From Streptomyces sp. HUAS CB01 (lineage in GTDB: Bacteria; Actinomycetota; Actinomycetes; Streptomycetales; Streptomycetaceae), in the NCBI RefSeq assembly GCF_030406905.1, contig NZ_CP129137.1, positions 7,099,501-7,163,500 on the forward strand: 64,000 bases of DNA. Reading direction: 5' to 3'. The notes beneath the pieces were generated by a model. It had not been told where the DNA came from, made no database searches, and worked only from the letters and a program-made list of their open reading frames with translations. Made by a program: the position numbers and the translations under genes. This document shows positions 44,911 through 53,837 of this stretch, one piece after another (within the stretch, counting starts at the first letter, position 1; the number at the start of each line of letters is the position of its first letter).

Positions 44911-45001
44911 CGGTCCGGATCTGAGAGCATCGGGCGTACTCCGGGACCTGGCCGCCACCTGAGGCCCAAGCCGCGCATCTTGAACACGAAAGTCTCGACT
45001 T

Positions 45002-45931
45002 GTGAGTGACACAACCCACGACGGCGCGATCGCCACGAGCGCTCGGCCGTCTCCCGACGACGGTCTGACACCGGCGGAGCTGGCCGCCAAGTACGGCCTG
45101 TCGGTGAGCGGTGCCCGCCCAGGGCTGGTCGAATACGTCAGGCAGCTCTGGGGCCGCTGGCACTTCATCCTGGCGTTCTCCCAGGCGAAGCTGACCGCCC
45201 AGTACAGCCAGGCGAAGCTCGGCCAGCTGTGGCAGGTCGCGACGCCGCTGCTGAACGCTCTCGTGTACTACCTGATCTTCGGCCTCATCCTCGGCGCGGG
45301 CCGCGGGATGTCGAAGGAGGTCTACATCCCGTTCCTGGTGACGGGCGTGTTCGTGTTCACGTTCACGCAGACGTCGGTCATGGCCGGCGTCCGGGCGATC
45401 TCCGGGAACCTGGGACTGGTGCGGGCCCTGCACTTCCCCCGGGCCTCGCTGCCGATCTCGTTCGCGCTGCAGCAGCTCCAGCAGCTGCTGTTCTCGATGA
45501 TCGTGCTCGTGCTCATCGTGGTGGCGTTCGGGAGCTACCCGTCGCTGAGCTGGCTGCTCGTGCTGCCGGCCCTGGGGCTCCAGTTCGTGTTCAACGTCGG
45601 CATGGCGCTGATCATGGCGCGGATGGGCAGCAAGACCCCCGACCTCGCCCAGCTGATGCCGTTCATCATGCGGACCTGGATGTACGGCTCGGGTGTCATG
45701 TTCTCGATCAAGGTGATGCTCGCGGACAAGCCCGCGTGGATCGCCGAGGTCCTCATGTACAACCCCGCGGCGATCTACATGGACCTGATCCGCTTCGCCC
45801 TGATCGACGGGTACGACTCGTCGAACCTGCCCTCGCACGTGTGGCTGGCCGGCGGGCTGTGGGCGCTGCTGCTGGGCGTCGCCGGGTTCGTGTACTTCTG
45901 GAAGGCGGAGGAGCGCTATGGCCGTGGCTGA
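45002..45931 (+). CDS. ABC-2 type exporter permease (TagG/Wzm-like)
   Basis: 309 residues with a GTG start. A 60-residue cytoplasmic N-terminus precedes six membrane helices. QYSQAKLGQLWQVATPLLNALVYYLIFGLIL and FWKAEERYGRG are typical for polysaccharide/teichoic-acid export permeases. It should export the lipid-linked product together with the ATPase encoded next (14-bp overlap). No clear ribosome site is seen before the GTG. A promoter could lie in the 91-bp gap after the glycosyltransferase. Confidence 0.92.
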   Translation: MSDTTHDGAIATSARPSPDDGLTPAELAAKYGLSVSGARPGLVEYVRQLWGRWHFILAFSQAKLTAQYSQAKLGQLWQVATPLLNALVYYLIFGLILGAGRGMSKEVYIPFLVTGVFVFTFTQTSVMAGVRAISGNLGLVRALHFPRASLPISFALQQLQQLLFSMIVLVLIVVAFGSYPSLSWLLVLPALGLQFVFNVGMALIMARMGSKTPDLAQLMPFIMRTWMYGSGVMFSIKVMLADKPAWIAEVLMYNPAAIYMDLIRFALIDGYDSSNLPSHVWLAGGLWALLLGVAGFVYFWKAEERYGRG

Positions 45932-46718
45932 CCACCTCGAGGACCCGCGCGACGCCCGGGTGCCCACCGTCATCGCCGACGACGTGCACATCGTGTACCG
46001 CGTCAACGGCGGCAGCGGCGGCAAGGGCAGCGCGACCGCCGCGCTGAGCCGGATCGTCAAGCGCGACCGCGGGGAGTCCCGCGGCGTCCGCAAGGTCCAC
46101 GCGGTCCGGGGCGTCTCCTTCACCGCCTACCGCGGTGAGGCGATCGGCCTGATCGGCACGAACGGCTCGGGCAAGTCGACGCTGCTGCGCGCGATCGCGG
46201 GCCTGCTGCCCACCGAGAGCGGCAAGGTCTACACCGACGGCCAGCCCTCCCTGCTGGGCGTCAACGCGGCTCTCATGGGTGATCTGACCGGTGAGCGGAA
46301 CGTCATCCTCGGCGGCCTGGCCATGGGCATGTCGCGCGAGGAGATCCGCGCCCGCTACCAGGGCATCGTCGACTTCTCCGGCATCAACGAGAAGGGCGAC
46401 TTCATCACCCTGCCGATGCGCACGTACTCCTCCGGTATGGGCGCCCGGCTCCGGTTCGCGATCGCGGCGGCCAAGAACCACGACGTGCTGATGATCGACG
46501 AGGCGCTGGCCACCGGTGACCGCAAGTTCCAGATCCGCTCCGAGGAGCGCATCAGGGAGCTGCGCCAGGAGGCGGGCACGGTCTTCCTGGTCAGCCACAG
46601 CAACAAGTCGATCCGGGACACCTGCGACCGGGTCCTGTGGCTGGAGAAGGGCGAGCTCCTGATGGACGGCCCGACCGACGAGGTCATCAGGGCGTACGAG
46701 AAGGAGACCGGGAAGTAG
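45918..46718 (+). CDS. ABC exporter ATPase (TagH/Wzt-like)
   Basis: 266 residues, one ABC domain. Walker A GTNGSGKST (about residue 78), signature YSSGMGARLRFA, Walker B DVLMIDEALATGD. The short YSSGM signature and ALATGD are typical for polysaccharide export ATPases. There is no C-terminal carbohydrate-binding domain as in some Wzt proteins, which resembles the simple TagH-like or Wzt short form. It overlaps the permease gene and ends the cassette, followed by a strong terminator. Confidence 0.93.
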   Translation: MAVADHLEDPRDARVPTVIADDVHIVYRVNGGSGGKGSATAALSRIVKRDRGESRGVRKVHAVRGVSFTAYRGEAIGLIGTNGSGKSTLLRAIAGLLPTESGKVYTDGQPSLLGVNAALMGDLTGERNVILGGLAMGMSREEIRARYQGIVDFSGINEKGDFITLPMRTYSSGMGARLRFAIAAAKNHDVLMIDEALATGDRKFQIRSEERIRELRQEAGTVFLVSHSNKSIRDTCDRVLWLEKGELLMDGPTDEVIRAYEKETGK

Positions 46719-46741
46719 CCCGGTTCCCGCAGCGGGCGGAA

Positions 46742-46773
46742 GGGCCCCCGCCGGACCGCTCCGGCGGGGGCCC
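46742..46773 (+). terminator. Strong terminator after the ABC exporter
   Basis: Perfect 14-bp stem (GGGCCCCCGCCGGA / TCCGGCGGGGGCCC) with a CCGC loop, 23 bp after the stop. It separates the phospho-alcohol cassette from the hopanoid operon. Confidence 0.85.
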
Positions 46774-47090
46774 TCGCACGGCCGGCCCCCGCCGGAGCCG
46801 GCCGGGAAGCGGGGCGGACGGAGGTCCGCGCGTAGCCGACCGGCCGTCAGGTCCTGTTCCCTCCGGGGAGGTTGACGGCGCACCGCAGGTCGACTGCGGC
46901 GCGGCCGGTGCCCCGCTGAGAGTGGGGACGAGGTGGAACGTAAGCTGTACCGGTGCTGATTCACGGCAAGTGGGGCGATACGCCCTGAGGGATCCCGGCT
47001 GCCGGGCGGCGAAGCCCCTCGTCGGGACCGGCGGCGTGTCCGAAATAGGATGTATTGGGTCGGCAGTGTAGAACGGGAGATGTGACGGCC
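46774..47090 (+). promoter_or_regulatory. Promoter region of the hopanoid operon
   Basis: The 317-bp stretch has no gene. TAGGAT at 47046-47051 is a good -10 candidate, giving a leader of some 30 nt before the 20-codon leader ORF at 47091. No clear -35 box is visible. GGAACGT at about 46934 could be the -35 of an ECF-type promoter, but I see no matching -10. Confidence 0.4.
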
Positions 47091-47153
47091 ATGACGGAAG
47101 ATCTCCAGCTCCGCGTGGGCAGTGCCGTCCCCGCACCTGGCAGCCCGCAGTGA
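47091..47153 (+). CDS. 20-codon leader ORF overlapping the hpnC start
   Basis: ATG at 47091 with GGGAG 10 nt upstream; it encodes MTEDLQLRVG and ten more residues and stops at TGA 47151-47153. That stop overlaps the hpnC start codon (GTGA). hpnC has only a weak ribosome site of its own, so translation of the leader probably delivers ribosomes to hpnC. No obvious regulatory peptide motif (for example a run of one amino acid) is visible. Confidence 0.5.
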   Translation: MTEDLQLRVGSAVPAPGSPQ

Positions 47154-48070
47154 CAGGTACCCGGCAGGTGCGCCCCGACGCCTCCATGCGCACCACGCTC
47201 GCCAAGGCCGCGGACGAGAACTTCCCCGTGGCCCCCTTCTTCCTGCCCCGCGCCTGGCGCGACGACCTCATGGCCGTCTACGGCTACGCCCGGCTCGTCG
47301 ACGACATCGGCGACGGCGATCTCGCCCCGGGCGGAGCGGACGCCCGCCACCTCGGCCTCGACCCCGCGCAGAGCGACGACCGGCTCGCGATGCTCGACGC
47401 CTTCGAGACCGATCTGCGGCGCATCTTCCCCGGCGGCGACGGAGCCCCGCGCCATCCGCTGCTGCGGGCGCTCGTGCCGACCGTGCGCCGCTGCGGGCTC
47501 ACCCCGGAGCCGTTCCTCGGCCTGATCGAGGCCAACCGCCAGGACCAGCTCGTCCGCCGCTACCGGACCTGGGACGACCTCACGCGCTACTGCGAGCTGT
47601 CCGCCGACCCCGTGGGCCGGCTCGTCCTGGCGATCACCGGTTCGGCCGACCCCGAGCGGATCCGCCGGTCCGACGCCGTGTGCACCGCCCTCCAGATCGT
47701 CGAGCACCTCCAGGACGTCGCGGAGGACCTGGCCGCGGACCGCGTCTACCTGCCGGCCGAGGACATGGAGCGCTTCGGGGTCACCGAGGACGACCTGGCC
47801 GCACCGACCGCGGGCGCACCGGTACGCGCCCTGATCGCCCACGAGGCCGCGCGGGCCGGAACGCTGCTGGAGGAGGGCATCCCGCTCGTGGGCAGCGTCC
47901 ACGGCCGGCTCAGGCTGCTGCTCGCCGGCTTCGTCGCCGGCGGGCGCGCCGCCCTCGCCGCGATCGAGGCCGCCGGCCACGACGTCCTTCCCGGGCCGCC
48001 CCGGCCCACCAGGCCCCGGCTGATGCGCGAAGTGGGAGCCGTCTTGCACAGAGCGCGCAGAGAGGGGTGA
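47150..48070 (+). CDS. hpnC: Squalene synthase-type enzyme HpnC
   Basis: 306 residues of the trans-isoprenyl synthase (SQS/PSY) family. First aspartate region LVDDIGDGD; second EHLQDVAEDLAADRVYLP. In the HpnCDE route HpnD makes presqualene diphosphate from two FPP, HpnC turns it into hydroxysqualene, and HpnE reduces that to squalene; assigned to HpnC from gene order and sequence type. GTG start overlapping a leader ORF; the stop overlaps the hpnD start (GTGA). Confidence 0.9.
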   Translation: MTGTRQVRPDASMRTTLAKAADENFPVAPFFLPRAWRDDLMAVYGYARLVDDIGDGDLAPGGADARHLGLDPAQSDDRLAMLDAFETDLRRIFPGGDGAPRHPLLRALVPTVRRCGLTPEPFLGLIEANRQDQLVRRYRTWDDLTRYCELSADPVGRLVLAITGSADPERIRRSDAVCTALQIVEHLQDVAEDLAADRVYLPAEDMERFGVTEDDLAAPTAGAPVRALIAHEAARAGTLLEEGIPLVGSVHGRLRLLLAGFVAGGRAALAAIEAAGHDVLPGPPRPTRPRLMREVGAVLHRARREG

Positions 48071-49017
48071 GCCGGGCCATGGAGGAGTTCACACACATGT
48101 CCGCGCCGGTCCGGGCCGCGTACAGCTACTGCGAGGCCGTCACCGGGACGCAGGCGCGCAACTTCGCGTACGGCATCAGGCTCCTGCCCGCCGACAAGCG
48201 CCAGGCCATGTCCGCCCTGTACGCCTTCTCCCGGCGCGTGGACGACATCGGCGACGGCCTCCTCGGCGAGACCGCCAAACGGGACCGGCTCGAGGGGACC
48301 CGCGAGCTCCTCGGCAGGATCCGGGACGGGGCGGTGGACGAGGACGACACGGACCCGGTCGCCGTGGCCCTCGCGGACGCGGCCCAGCGCTTCCCCATCC
48401 CCCTCGACGCCCTCGACGAGCTCATCGACGGCGTCCTGATGGACGTCCGCGGCGAGACGTACGAGACCTGGGACGACCTCAAGGTCTACTGCCGCTGTGT
48501 CGCGGGCGCCATCGGACGGCTCTCCCTCGGGGTGTTCGGGACCCTGCCCGGCGCGCGCGGCACCGAGCGGGCCTCCGAGTACGCCGACACGCTCGGACTC
48601 GCCCTCCAGCTCACCAACATCCTGCGCGACGTCCGCGAGGACGCGAGCAACGGCCGCACCTACCTGCCCGGCGACGACCTCGCCAAGTTCGGCTGCACCG
48701 GCGGCTTCCACCGCGCGATCCCGCCCTCGGGGGCCGACTTCACCGGCCTCGTCCACTTCGAGGTACGGCGCGCCCGGGGGCTGTTCGCCGAGGGCTACCG
48801 GCTGCTGCCCATGCTGGACCGGCGCAGCGGCGCCTGCGTCGCCGCCATGGCCGGGATCTACCGCCGCCTGCTCGAACGCATCGAGCGCGACCCCATGGCC
48901 GTCCTGCGCGGCCGGGTCTCCCTGCCCGGCCGGGAGAAGGCGTACGTCGCCGTGCGCGGCCTCTCCGGCCTCGACGCGCGGCACATCTCCCGCAAGGCCG
49001 TCAGGAGGCGCGTCTGA
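48067..49017 (+). CDS. hpnD: Presqualene diphosphate synthase HpnD
   Basis: 316 residues from the coupled GTG at 48067. ATG at 48097 after GGAGGAG is another possible start and would remove ten residues. Catalytic aspartates are in SRRVDDIGDG and TNILRDVREDASNGRTYLP, and RNFAYGIRLLPADKRQAMSALYAF is typical. It condenses two farnesyl diphosphates to presqualene diphosphate. The stop is shared with the start of a small ORF (TGATG at 49015). Confidence 0.92.
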   Translation: MSRAMEEFTHMSAPVRAAYSYCEAVTGTQARNFAYGIRLLPADKRQAMSALYAFSRRVDDIGDGLLGETAKRDRLEGTRELLGRIRDGAVDEDDTDPVAVALADAAQRFPIPLDALDELIDGVLMDVRGETYETWDDLKVYCRCVAGAIGRLSLGVFGTLPGARGTERASEYADTLGLALQLTNILRDVREDASNGRTYLPGDDLAKFGCTGGFHRAIPPSGADFTGLVHFEVRRARGLFAEGYRLLPMLDRRSGACVAAMAGIYRRLLERIERDPMAVLRGRVSLPGREKAYVAVRGLSGLDARHISRKAVRRRV

Positions 49018-49124
49018 TGGCACGGCCGACACCCCCTCGGCGCCGCACGGCCGCCGGGCCGCCCGCGGCACCCCGCCGCGCCGCGCACCCGGGTGCCCTC
49101 CCCGCCGGCGGGGAGGGCCCATGA
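49017..49124 (+). CDS. 35-codon ORF bridging hpnD and hpnE
   Basis: ATG at 49017 overlaps the hpnD stop (TGATG), and its stop overlaps the hpnE start (ATGA at 49121-49124). The 35-residue product is basic and Pro/Ala-rich (MARPTPPRRRTAAG, RRAAHPGALPAGGEGP). It has no known domain to me. The two-sided overlap means that ribosomes pass through it from hpnD to hpnE. It may be a coupling ORF or a short protein. I recall that S. coelicolor also has a small gene at this place in the cluster. Confidence 0.5.
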   Translation: MARPTPPRRRTAAGPPAAPRRAAHPGALPAGGEGP

Positions 49125-50545
49125 CGGACCGGGACAGCACCTCCGAGCGGCACGCCGTCGTCGTCGGGGGCGGGATCGCCGGGGTGACCGCCGCGCTCCG
49201 CCTCGCCGACGCCGGACTGCGCGTGACGCTCCTGGAGAACCGGCCCCGGCTCGGCGGGCTCGCCTTCTCCTTCCGGCGCGGCGAGCTGACCGTCGACAAC
49301 GGCCAGCACGTGTACCTGCGCTGCTGCACCGCGTACCGCTGGTTCCTCGACCGCGTCGACGGCGCCCGCCTCGCACCGCTCCAGCCGCGCCTCGACGTGC
49401 CCGTGCTCGATGCCGCCCACCCCGGGGGCCCCCGCCTGGGGCGGCTGCGCCGCACCGCCCTGCCCGTCCCCCTGCATCTGGCCGCGAGCCTCGCCCGGTA
49501 CCCGCACCTCTCCCTCGCCGAGCGGGCCGCCGTCGGGCGCGCCGCGTTCGCGCTGCGGGGGCTCGACCCCGCCGACCCCGCCCTCGACGGCGTCGACTTC
49601 GCGACCTGGCTGCGCCGCCACGGCCAGTCCGCGCGCGCCGTCGAGGCCCTGTGGGACCTGGTCGGGGTCGCCACCCTCAACGCCACCGCCCCGAACGCCT
49701 CCATGGCCCTGGCCGCGATGGTCTTCAGGACCGGCCTGCTCTCCGACCCCGGCGCGGCCGACATCGGCTGGGCCCGCGTCCCCCTCGGGGAGCTGCACGA
49801 CACACTGGCCCGCAAGGCCCTCGACACGGCCGGCGTCCGCACCGAACTGCGCACGCGCGTCAGCGAGGTCACCCGCGCGGACGACGGGCGCTGGAACGTC
49901 ACGGCAGGCACCGGCCCGCTCACCGCGGACGCCGTCGTCCTCGCCGTACCGCAGCGCGAGGCGCACGCCCTGCTCCCCGAGGGCGCCCTGGACGACCCCG
50001 ACCGGCTGCTCGCCATCGGGACCGCACCGATCCTCAACCTGCACGTGGTCTACGACCGCCCGGTGCTGCGCCGGCCCTTCTTCGCCGCGCTCGGCAGCCC
50101 CGTCCAGTGGGTCTTCGACCGCACGGACGCCTCCGGCATGTCGGAGGCGGGGTCCCGGGGCGACGGCGGCGGGCGGCGGGCCGGACAGTATCTGGCGCTG
50201 TCCCAGTCCGCGGCCGAGGACGAGATCGACACCCCCGTCTCCGTCCTGCGCGAGCGCTACCTTCCCGAGCTGGAACGGCTGTTGCCCGCCACCCGCGGGG
50301 CGGAGGTACGGGACTTCTTCGTGACCCGGGAGCGCACGGCGACCTTCGCCCCCGCCCCCGGTGTCGGTAGGCTCCGGCCCGCAGCCCGTACCAACGCCCC
50401 CGGCCTCTTCCTGGCCGGGTCGTGGACCGCCACCGGCTGGCCCGCGACCATGGAGGGCGCCGTGCGGAGCGGACTGAGCGCCGCCGGTGCCGCGCTCGCA
50501 GCCCTCGGCCGCCGCCATGAACATCCGCTCGAGGAGGCGGCATGA
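49121..50545 (+). CDS. hpnE: Hydroxysqualene dehydroxylase HpnE
   Basis: 474 residues of the phytoene-desaturase-like flavoprotein family. The FAD motif VVVGGGIAGVTAALRLADAGLRV lies at 14-36; NGQHVYLRCCTAYRWF and the C-terminal LFLAGSWTATGWPATMEGAVRSGL are typical. It reduces hydroxysqualene to squalene. ATG at 49121 with GGGAGG 4 nt upstream. Stop and next start overlap (ATGA at 50542). Confidence 0.92.
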   Translation: MTDRDSTSERHAVVVGGGIAGVTAALRLADAGLRVTLLENRPRLGGLAFSFRRGELTVDNGQHVYLRCCTAYRWFLDRVDGARLAPLQPRLDVPVLDAAHPGGPRLGRLRRTALPVPLHLAASLARYPHLSLAERAAVGRAAFALRGLDPADPALDGVDFATWLRRHGQSARAVEALWDLVGVATLNATAPNASMALAAMVFRTGLLSDPGAADIGWARVPLGELHDTLARKALDTAGVRTELRTRVSEVTRADDGRWNVTAGTGPLTADAVVLAVPQREAHALLPEGALDDPDRLLAIGTAPILNLHVVYDRPVLRRPFFAALGSPVQWVFDRTDASGMSEAGSRGDGGGRRAGQYLALSQSAAEDEIDTPVSVLRERYLPELERLLPATRGAEVRDFFVTRERTATFAPAPGVGRLRPAARTNAPGLFLAGSWTATGWPATMEGAVRSGLSAAGAALAALGRRHEHPLEEAA

Positions 50546-51669
50546 GAACCACGTCCGGAACCAGAGGAGAGAAAGTGCCGACTGCGCCTTCGGCGAACCC
50601 GGCTGTCGACACCGCGGCCGTCACCGCGCTGCTTGAGCGTGGGCGGACGATGTCCACCCCGGTGCTGCGCGCTGCCGTTGACAGGCTCGCGCCCCCCATG
50701 GACACCGTCGCCGCCTACCACTTCGGCTGGATCGACGCCCACGGCCGTCCCGCGGACGGCGACGGCGGCAAGGCCGTGCGCCCGGCGCTGGCGCTGCTGT
50801 CCGCCGAGGCGGCCGGTGCGGCGCCCGAGGTCGGCATCCCCGGGGCCGTCGCCGTCGAGCTGGTGCACAACTTCTCGCTGCTCCACGACGATCTGATGGA
50901 CGGTGACGAGCAGCGCCGTCACCGCGACACCGTGTGGAAGGTGCACGGCCCCGCCCAGGCCATCCTCGTCGGCGACGCGCTGTTCGCCCTCGCCAACGAG
51001 ATCCTGCTGGAACTCGGCACGGTGGAGGCGGGCCGCGCCACCCGCAGGCTCACCACCGCCAGCCGCAAGCTCATCGACGGCCAGGCCCAGGACATCTCCT
51101 ACGAGCACCGGGAGCGGGTCACCGTCGAGGAGTGCCTGGAGATGGAGGGCAACAAGACCGGCGCCCTGCTCGCCTGCGCCGTCTCCATCGGCGCGGTGCT
51201 CGGCGGCGCCGACGACCGCACCGCCGACACCCTGGAGTCGTACGGCTACCACCTCGGGCTCGCCTTCCAGGCCGTCGACGACCTGCTCGGCATCTGGGGC
51301 GACCCGGAGGCCACCGGCAAGCAGACCTGGAGCGATCTGCGCCAGCGCAAGAAGTCCCTGCCCGTCGTCGCCGCGCTCGCCGCGGGCGGCCCCGCGTCGC
51401 AGCGGCTCGGGGAACTCCTCGCCGCCGACGCCAAGGCGGATCCCGACGAGCGGCCTCCGGCCACGGGCGACTTCGACGGCTTCTCCGAGGAGGAGTTCGC
51501 CGCCCGGGCGGCGCTGATCGAGGAGGCCGGCGGCCGCGACTGGACGTCGCAGGAGGCCCGCAGGCAGCACGCCATCGCGGTGGAGGCGCTCGACCGGGTG
51601 GACATGCCCGAGCACGTCAGGGCCCAGCTCGTCGCCCTCGCCGACTTCGTCGTCGTACGCAAGAGATGA
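50542..51669 (+). CDS. Polyprenyl diphosphate synthase of the hopanoid cluster
   Basis: 375 residues from the ATG at 50542 (GAGGAGGCGGC ahead); a GTG at 50575 with its own AGGAGAG is an alternative. First aspartate-rich motif LLHDDLMDGD; the second is AVDDLLGIWGD, the usual actinobacterial form. It makes farnesyl diphosphate (or a longer chain) from IPP and DMAPP and feeds HpnD. Between its stop and shc there are 137 bp containing CATATGAG and AT-richer sequence, perhaps a second promoter. Confidence 0.92.
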   Translation: MRTTSGTRGEKVPTAPSANPAVDTAAVTALLERGRTMSTPVLRAAVDRLAPPMDTVAAYHFGWIDAHGRPADGDGGKAVRPALALLSAEAAGAAPEVGIPGAVAVELVHNFSLLHDDLMDGDEQRRHRDTVWKVHGPAQAILVGDALFALANEILLELGTVEAGRATRRLTTASRKLIDGQAQDISYEHRERVTVEECLEMEGNKTGALLACAVSIGAVLGGADDRTADTLESYGYHLGLAFQAVDDLLGIWGDPEATGKQTWSDLRQRKKSLPVVAALAAGGPASQRLGELLAADAKADPDERPPATGDFDGFSEEEFAARAALIEEAGGRDWTSQEARRQHAIAVEALDRVDMPEHVRAQLVALADFVVVRKR

Positions 51670-51806
51670 GCACCGGTGCGCGGACGGCGCCGACGGAGAT
51701 GATCACGATCAATCGCATATGAGTTCGCAGTCGCCGGCCGGTGCCCTCACGGCACCGGCCGACGGCAGACCCGAAGCAGCACGTCCGACTGCACGAAGGG
51801 GAAGCC

Positions 51807-53837
51807 ATGACAGCGACGACCGACGGAAGCGGCGGGACCCCGGCGTCCCGCGCAGCCTCGGCCAGCGAACGCACGACCGACCACCGTTCCGTTCCGGTGG
51901 ACTCCGGGAGCCTCGGCACCACCGCCCTGCTGACGGCGCAGCGCTCCGTGGAGCACCTGCTCGGCAGGCAGGACACCCAGGGCTGGTGGAAGGCCGATCT
52001 CGAGACCAACGTCACCATGGACGCCGAGGACCTGCTGCTCCGTCAGTTCCTCGGGATCCAGGACGAGAAGACCACCGCAGCCGCCGCCGTGTTCATCCGG
52101 GGCGAGCAGCGCGAGGACGGCACCTGGGCCACGTTCTACGGCGGCCCCGGCGAACTCTCCACCACCATCGAGGCGTACGTCGCCCTGCGCCTCGCCGGCG
52201 ACCGCCCGGACGATCCGCACATGGAGCGCGCCGCCGCGTGGGTCAGGGCGCAGGGCGGCATCGCCGCGAGCCGCGTCTTCACCCGGATCTGGCTGGCGCT
52301 CTTCGGCTGGTGGAAGTGGGAGGACCTGCCCGAACTGCCGCCCGAACTCATCCATCTGCCCTCGTGGTTCCCGCTCAACATCTACGACTTCGGCTGCTGG
52401 GCCCGCCAGACGATCGTGCCGCTCACCGTCGTCTCGGCCACGCGCCCCGTACGGCCCGCACCGTTCGCTCTCGACGAGCTGCACACGGACCGCCACCACC
52501 CCAACCCGCCCAGGCCCCTGGCCCCGGCCGCCAGTTGGGAGGGGATCTTCCAGCGCCTCGACCGGCTGCTGCACGGCTACCGCAAGGTGGCCCTGCGCCC
52601 GCTGCGCCGCGCGGCCATGAACAGCGCCGCCCGCTGGATCATCGAGCGGCAGGAGAACGACGGCTGCTGGGGCGGCATCCAGCCGCCCGCCGTCTACTCC
52701 GTGATCGCCCTCCATCTGCTCGGATACGACCTCGACCACCCGGTGATGCGCGCCGGGCTGGAGTCGCTGGACCGCTTCGCCGTGTGGCGGGACGAGACCA
52801 CCGGGCCGGGCGGCCGTCCGGAGGGCCCGGCGAGGATGATCGAGGCCTGTCAGTCGCCCGTGTGGGACACCTGTCTCACCGTCATCGCCCTCTCCGACGC
52901 CGGAGTGCCGGCGGACCACCCGGCACTCGTCAGGGCCGCCGACTGGATGCTCGGGGAACAGGTCACCCGGCCCGGTGACTGGTCCGTACGCAGGCCCCGT
53001 CTCGCCCCCGGCGGCTGGGCGTTCGAGTTCCACAACGACAACTACCCCGACGTCGACGACACGGCCGAGGTCGTCCTGGCCCTGCGCAGGGTCAGGCACC
53101 CGGACCCGTCCCGTGTCGAGGAGGCCGTCGCCCGGGCGGGCAACTGGACGCTGGGGATGCAGTCGAGGACCGGCGCCTGGGGAGCCTTCGACGCCGACAA
53201 CACCAGCACCTTGCCGAACCGGCTGCCGTTCTGCGACTTCGGCGAGGTCGTCGACCCGCCGTCCGCCGACGTCACGGCGCACGTCGTCGAGATGCTGGCC
53301 CACGAGGGACGGGCCCACCACCCCCGCACCCGCCGCGGAGTCGAGTGGCTGCTGCGCGAACAGGAGCCGAACGGCGCCTGGTTCGGCCGGTGGGGTGTCA
53401 ACCACCTCTACGGCACGGGCGCGGTCGTCCCGGCGCTCACCGCGGCAGGGGTGCCCGCCTCGCACCCCGCGATCCGGCGGGCCGTCGGCTGGCTGGAGTC
53501 CGTCCAGAACGACGACGGCGGCTGGGGCGAGGACCTGCGTTCCTACCGCGACGAGGCGTGGATCGGCCGGGGGGTCTCCACCCCCTCCCAGACTGGCTGG
53601 GCGCTGCTGGCTCTGCTGGCGGCGGGGGAGCGGGACGGCAGGGCCGTCGAGCGGGGCATCGCGTTCCTCGCCGCCGCGCAGGGCGAGGACGGCTCCTGGG
53701 ACGAGCCGTACTTCACCGGGACCGGCTTCCCCTGGGACTTCTCCATCAACTACCACATCTACCGGCAGGTCTTCCCGCTGATGGCCCTCGGCCGTTACGT
53801 GCACGGAGAGCCGTCCACCGGCCGGAGCGGGGGCTGA
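51807..53837 (+). CDS. shc: Squalene-hopene cyclase
   Basis: 676 residues. The catalytic acid motif DVDDTA lies at 415-420. Many QW repeats are seen (for example GGCWGGIQPP-type, RTGAWGAF, PNGAWFGRWG, DDGGWGE, EDGSWDE). HLPSWFPLNIYDFGCWARQTIVPL and FPWDFSINYHIYRQVFPLMALGRY are hallmark regions. It cyclises squalene to hopene/diplopterol at the membrane. ATG at 51807 with GGGGAAG ahead. hpnG follows directly, with no gap. Confidence 0.97.
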   Translation: MTATTDGSGGTPASRAASASERTTDHRSVPVDSGSLGTTALLTAQRSVEHLLGRQDTQGWWKADLETNVTMDAEDLLLRQFLGIQDEKTTAAAAVFIRGEQREDGTWATFYGGPGELSTTIEAYVALRLAGDRPDDPHMERAAAWVRAQGGIAASRVFTRIWLALFGWWKWEDLPELPPELIHLPSWFPLNIYDFGCWARQTIVPLTVVSATRPVRPAPFALDELHTDRHHPNPPRPLAPAASWEGIFQRLDRLLHGYRKVALRPLRRAAMNSAARWIIERQENDGCWGGIQPPAVYSVIALHLLGYDLDHPVMRAGLESLDRFAVWRDETTGPGGRPEGPARMIEACQSPVWDTCLTVIALSDAGVPADHPALVRAADWMLGEQVTRPGDWSVRRPRLAPGGWAFEFHNDNYPDVDDTAEVVLALRRVRHPDPSRVEEAVARAGNWTLGMQSRTGAWGAFDADNTSTLPNRLPFCDFGEVVDPPSADVTAHVVEMLAHEGRAHHPRTRRGVEWLLREQEPNGAWFGRWGVNHLYGTGAVVPALTAAGVPASHPAIRRAVGWLESVQNDDGGWGEDLRSYRDEAWIGRGVSTPSQTGWALLALLAAGERDGRAVERGIAFLAAAQGEDGSWDEPYFTGTGFPWDFSINYHIYRQVFPLMALGRYVHGEPSTGRSGG

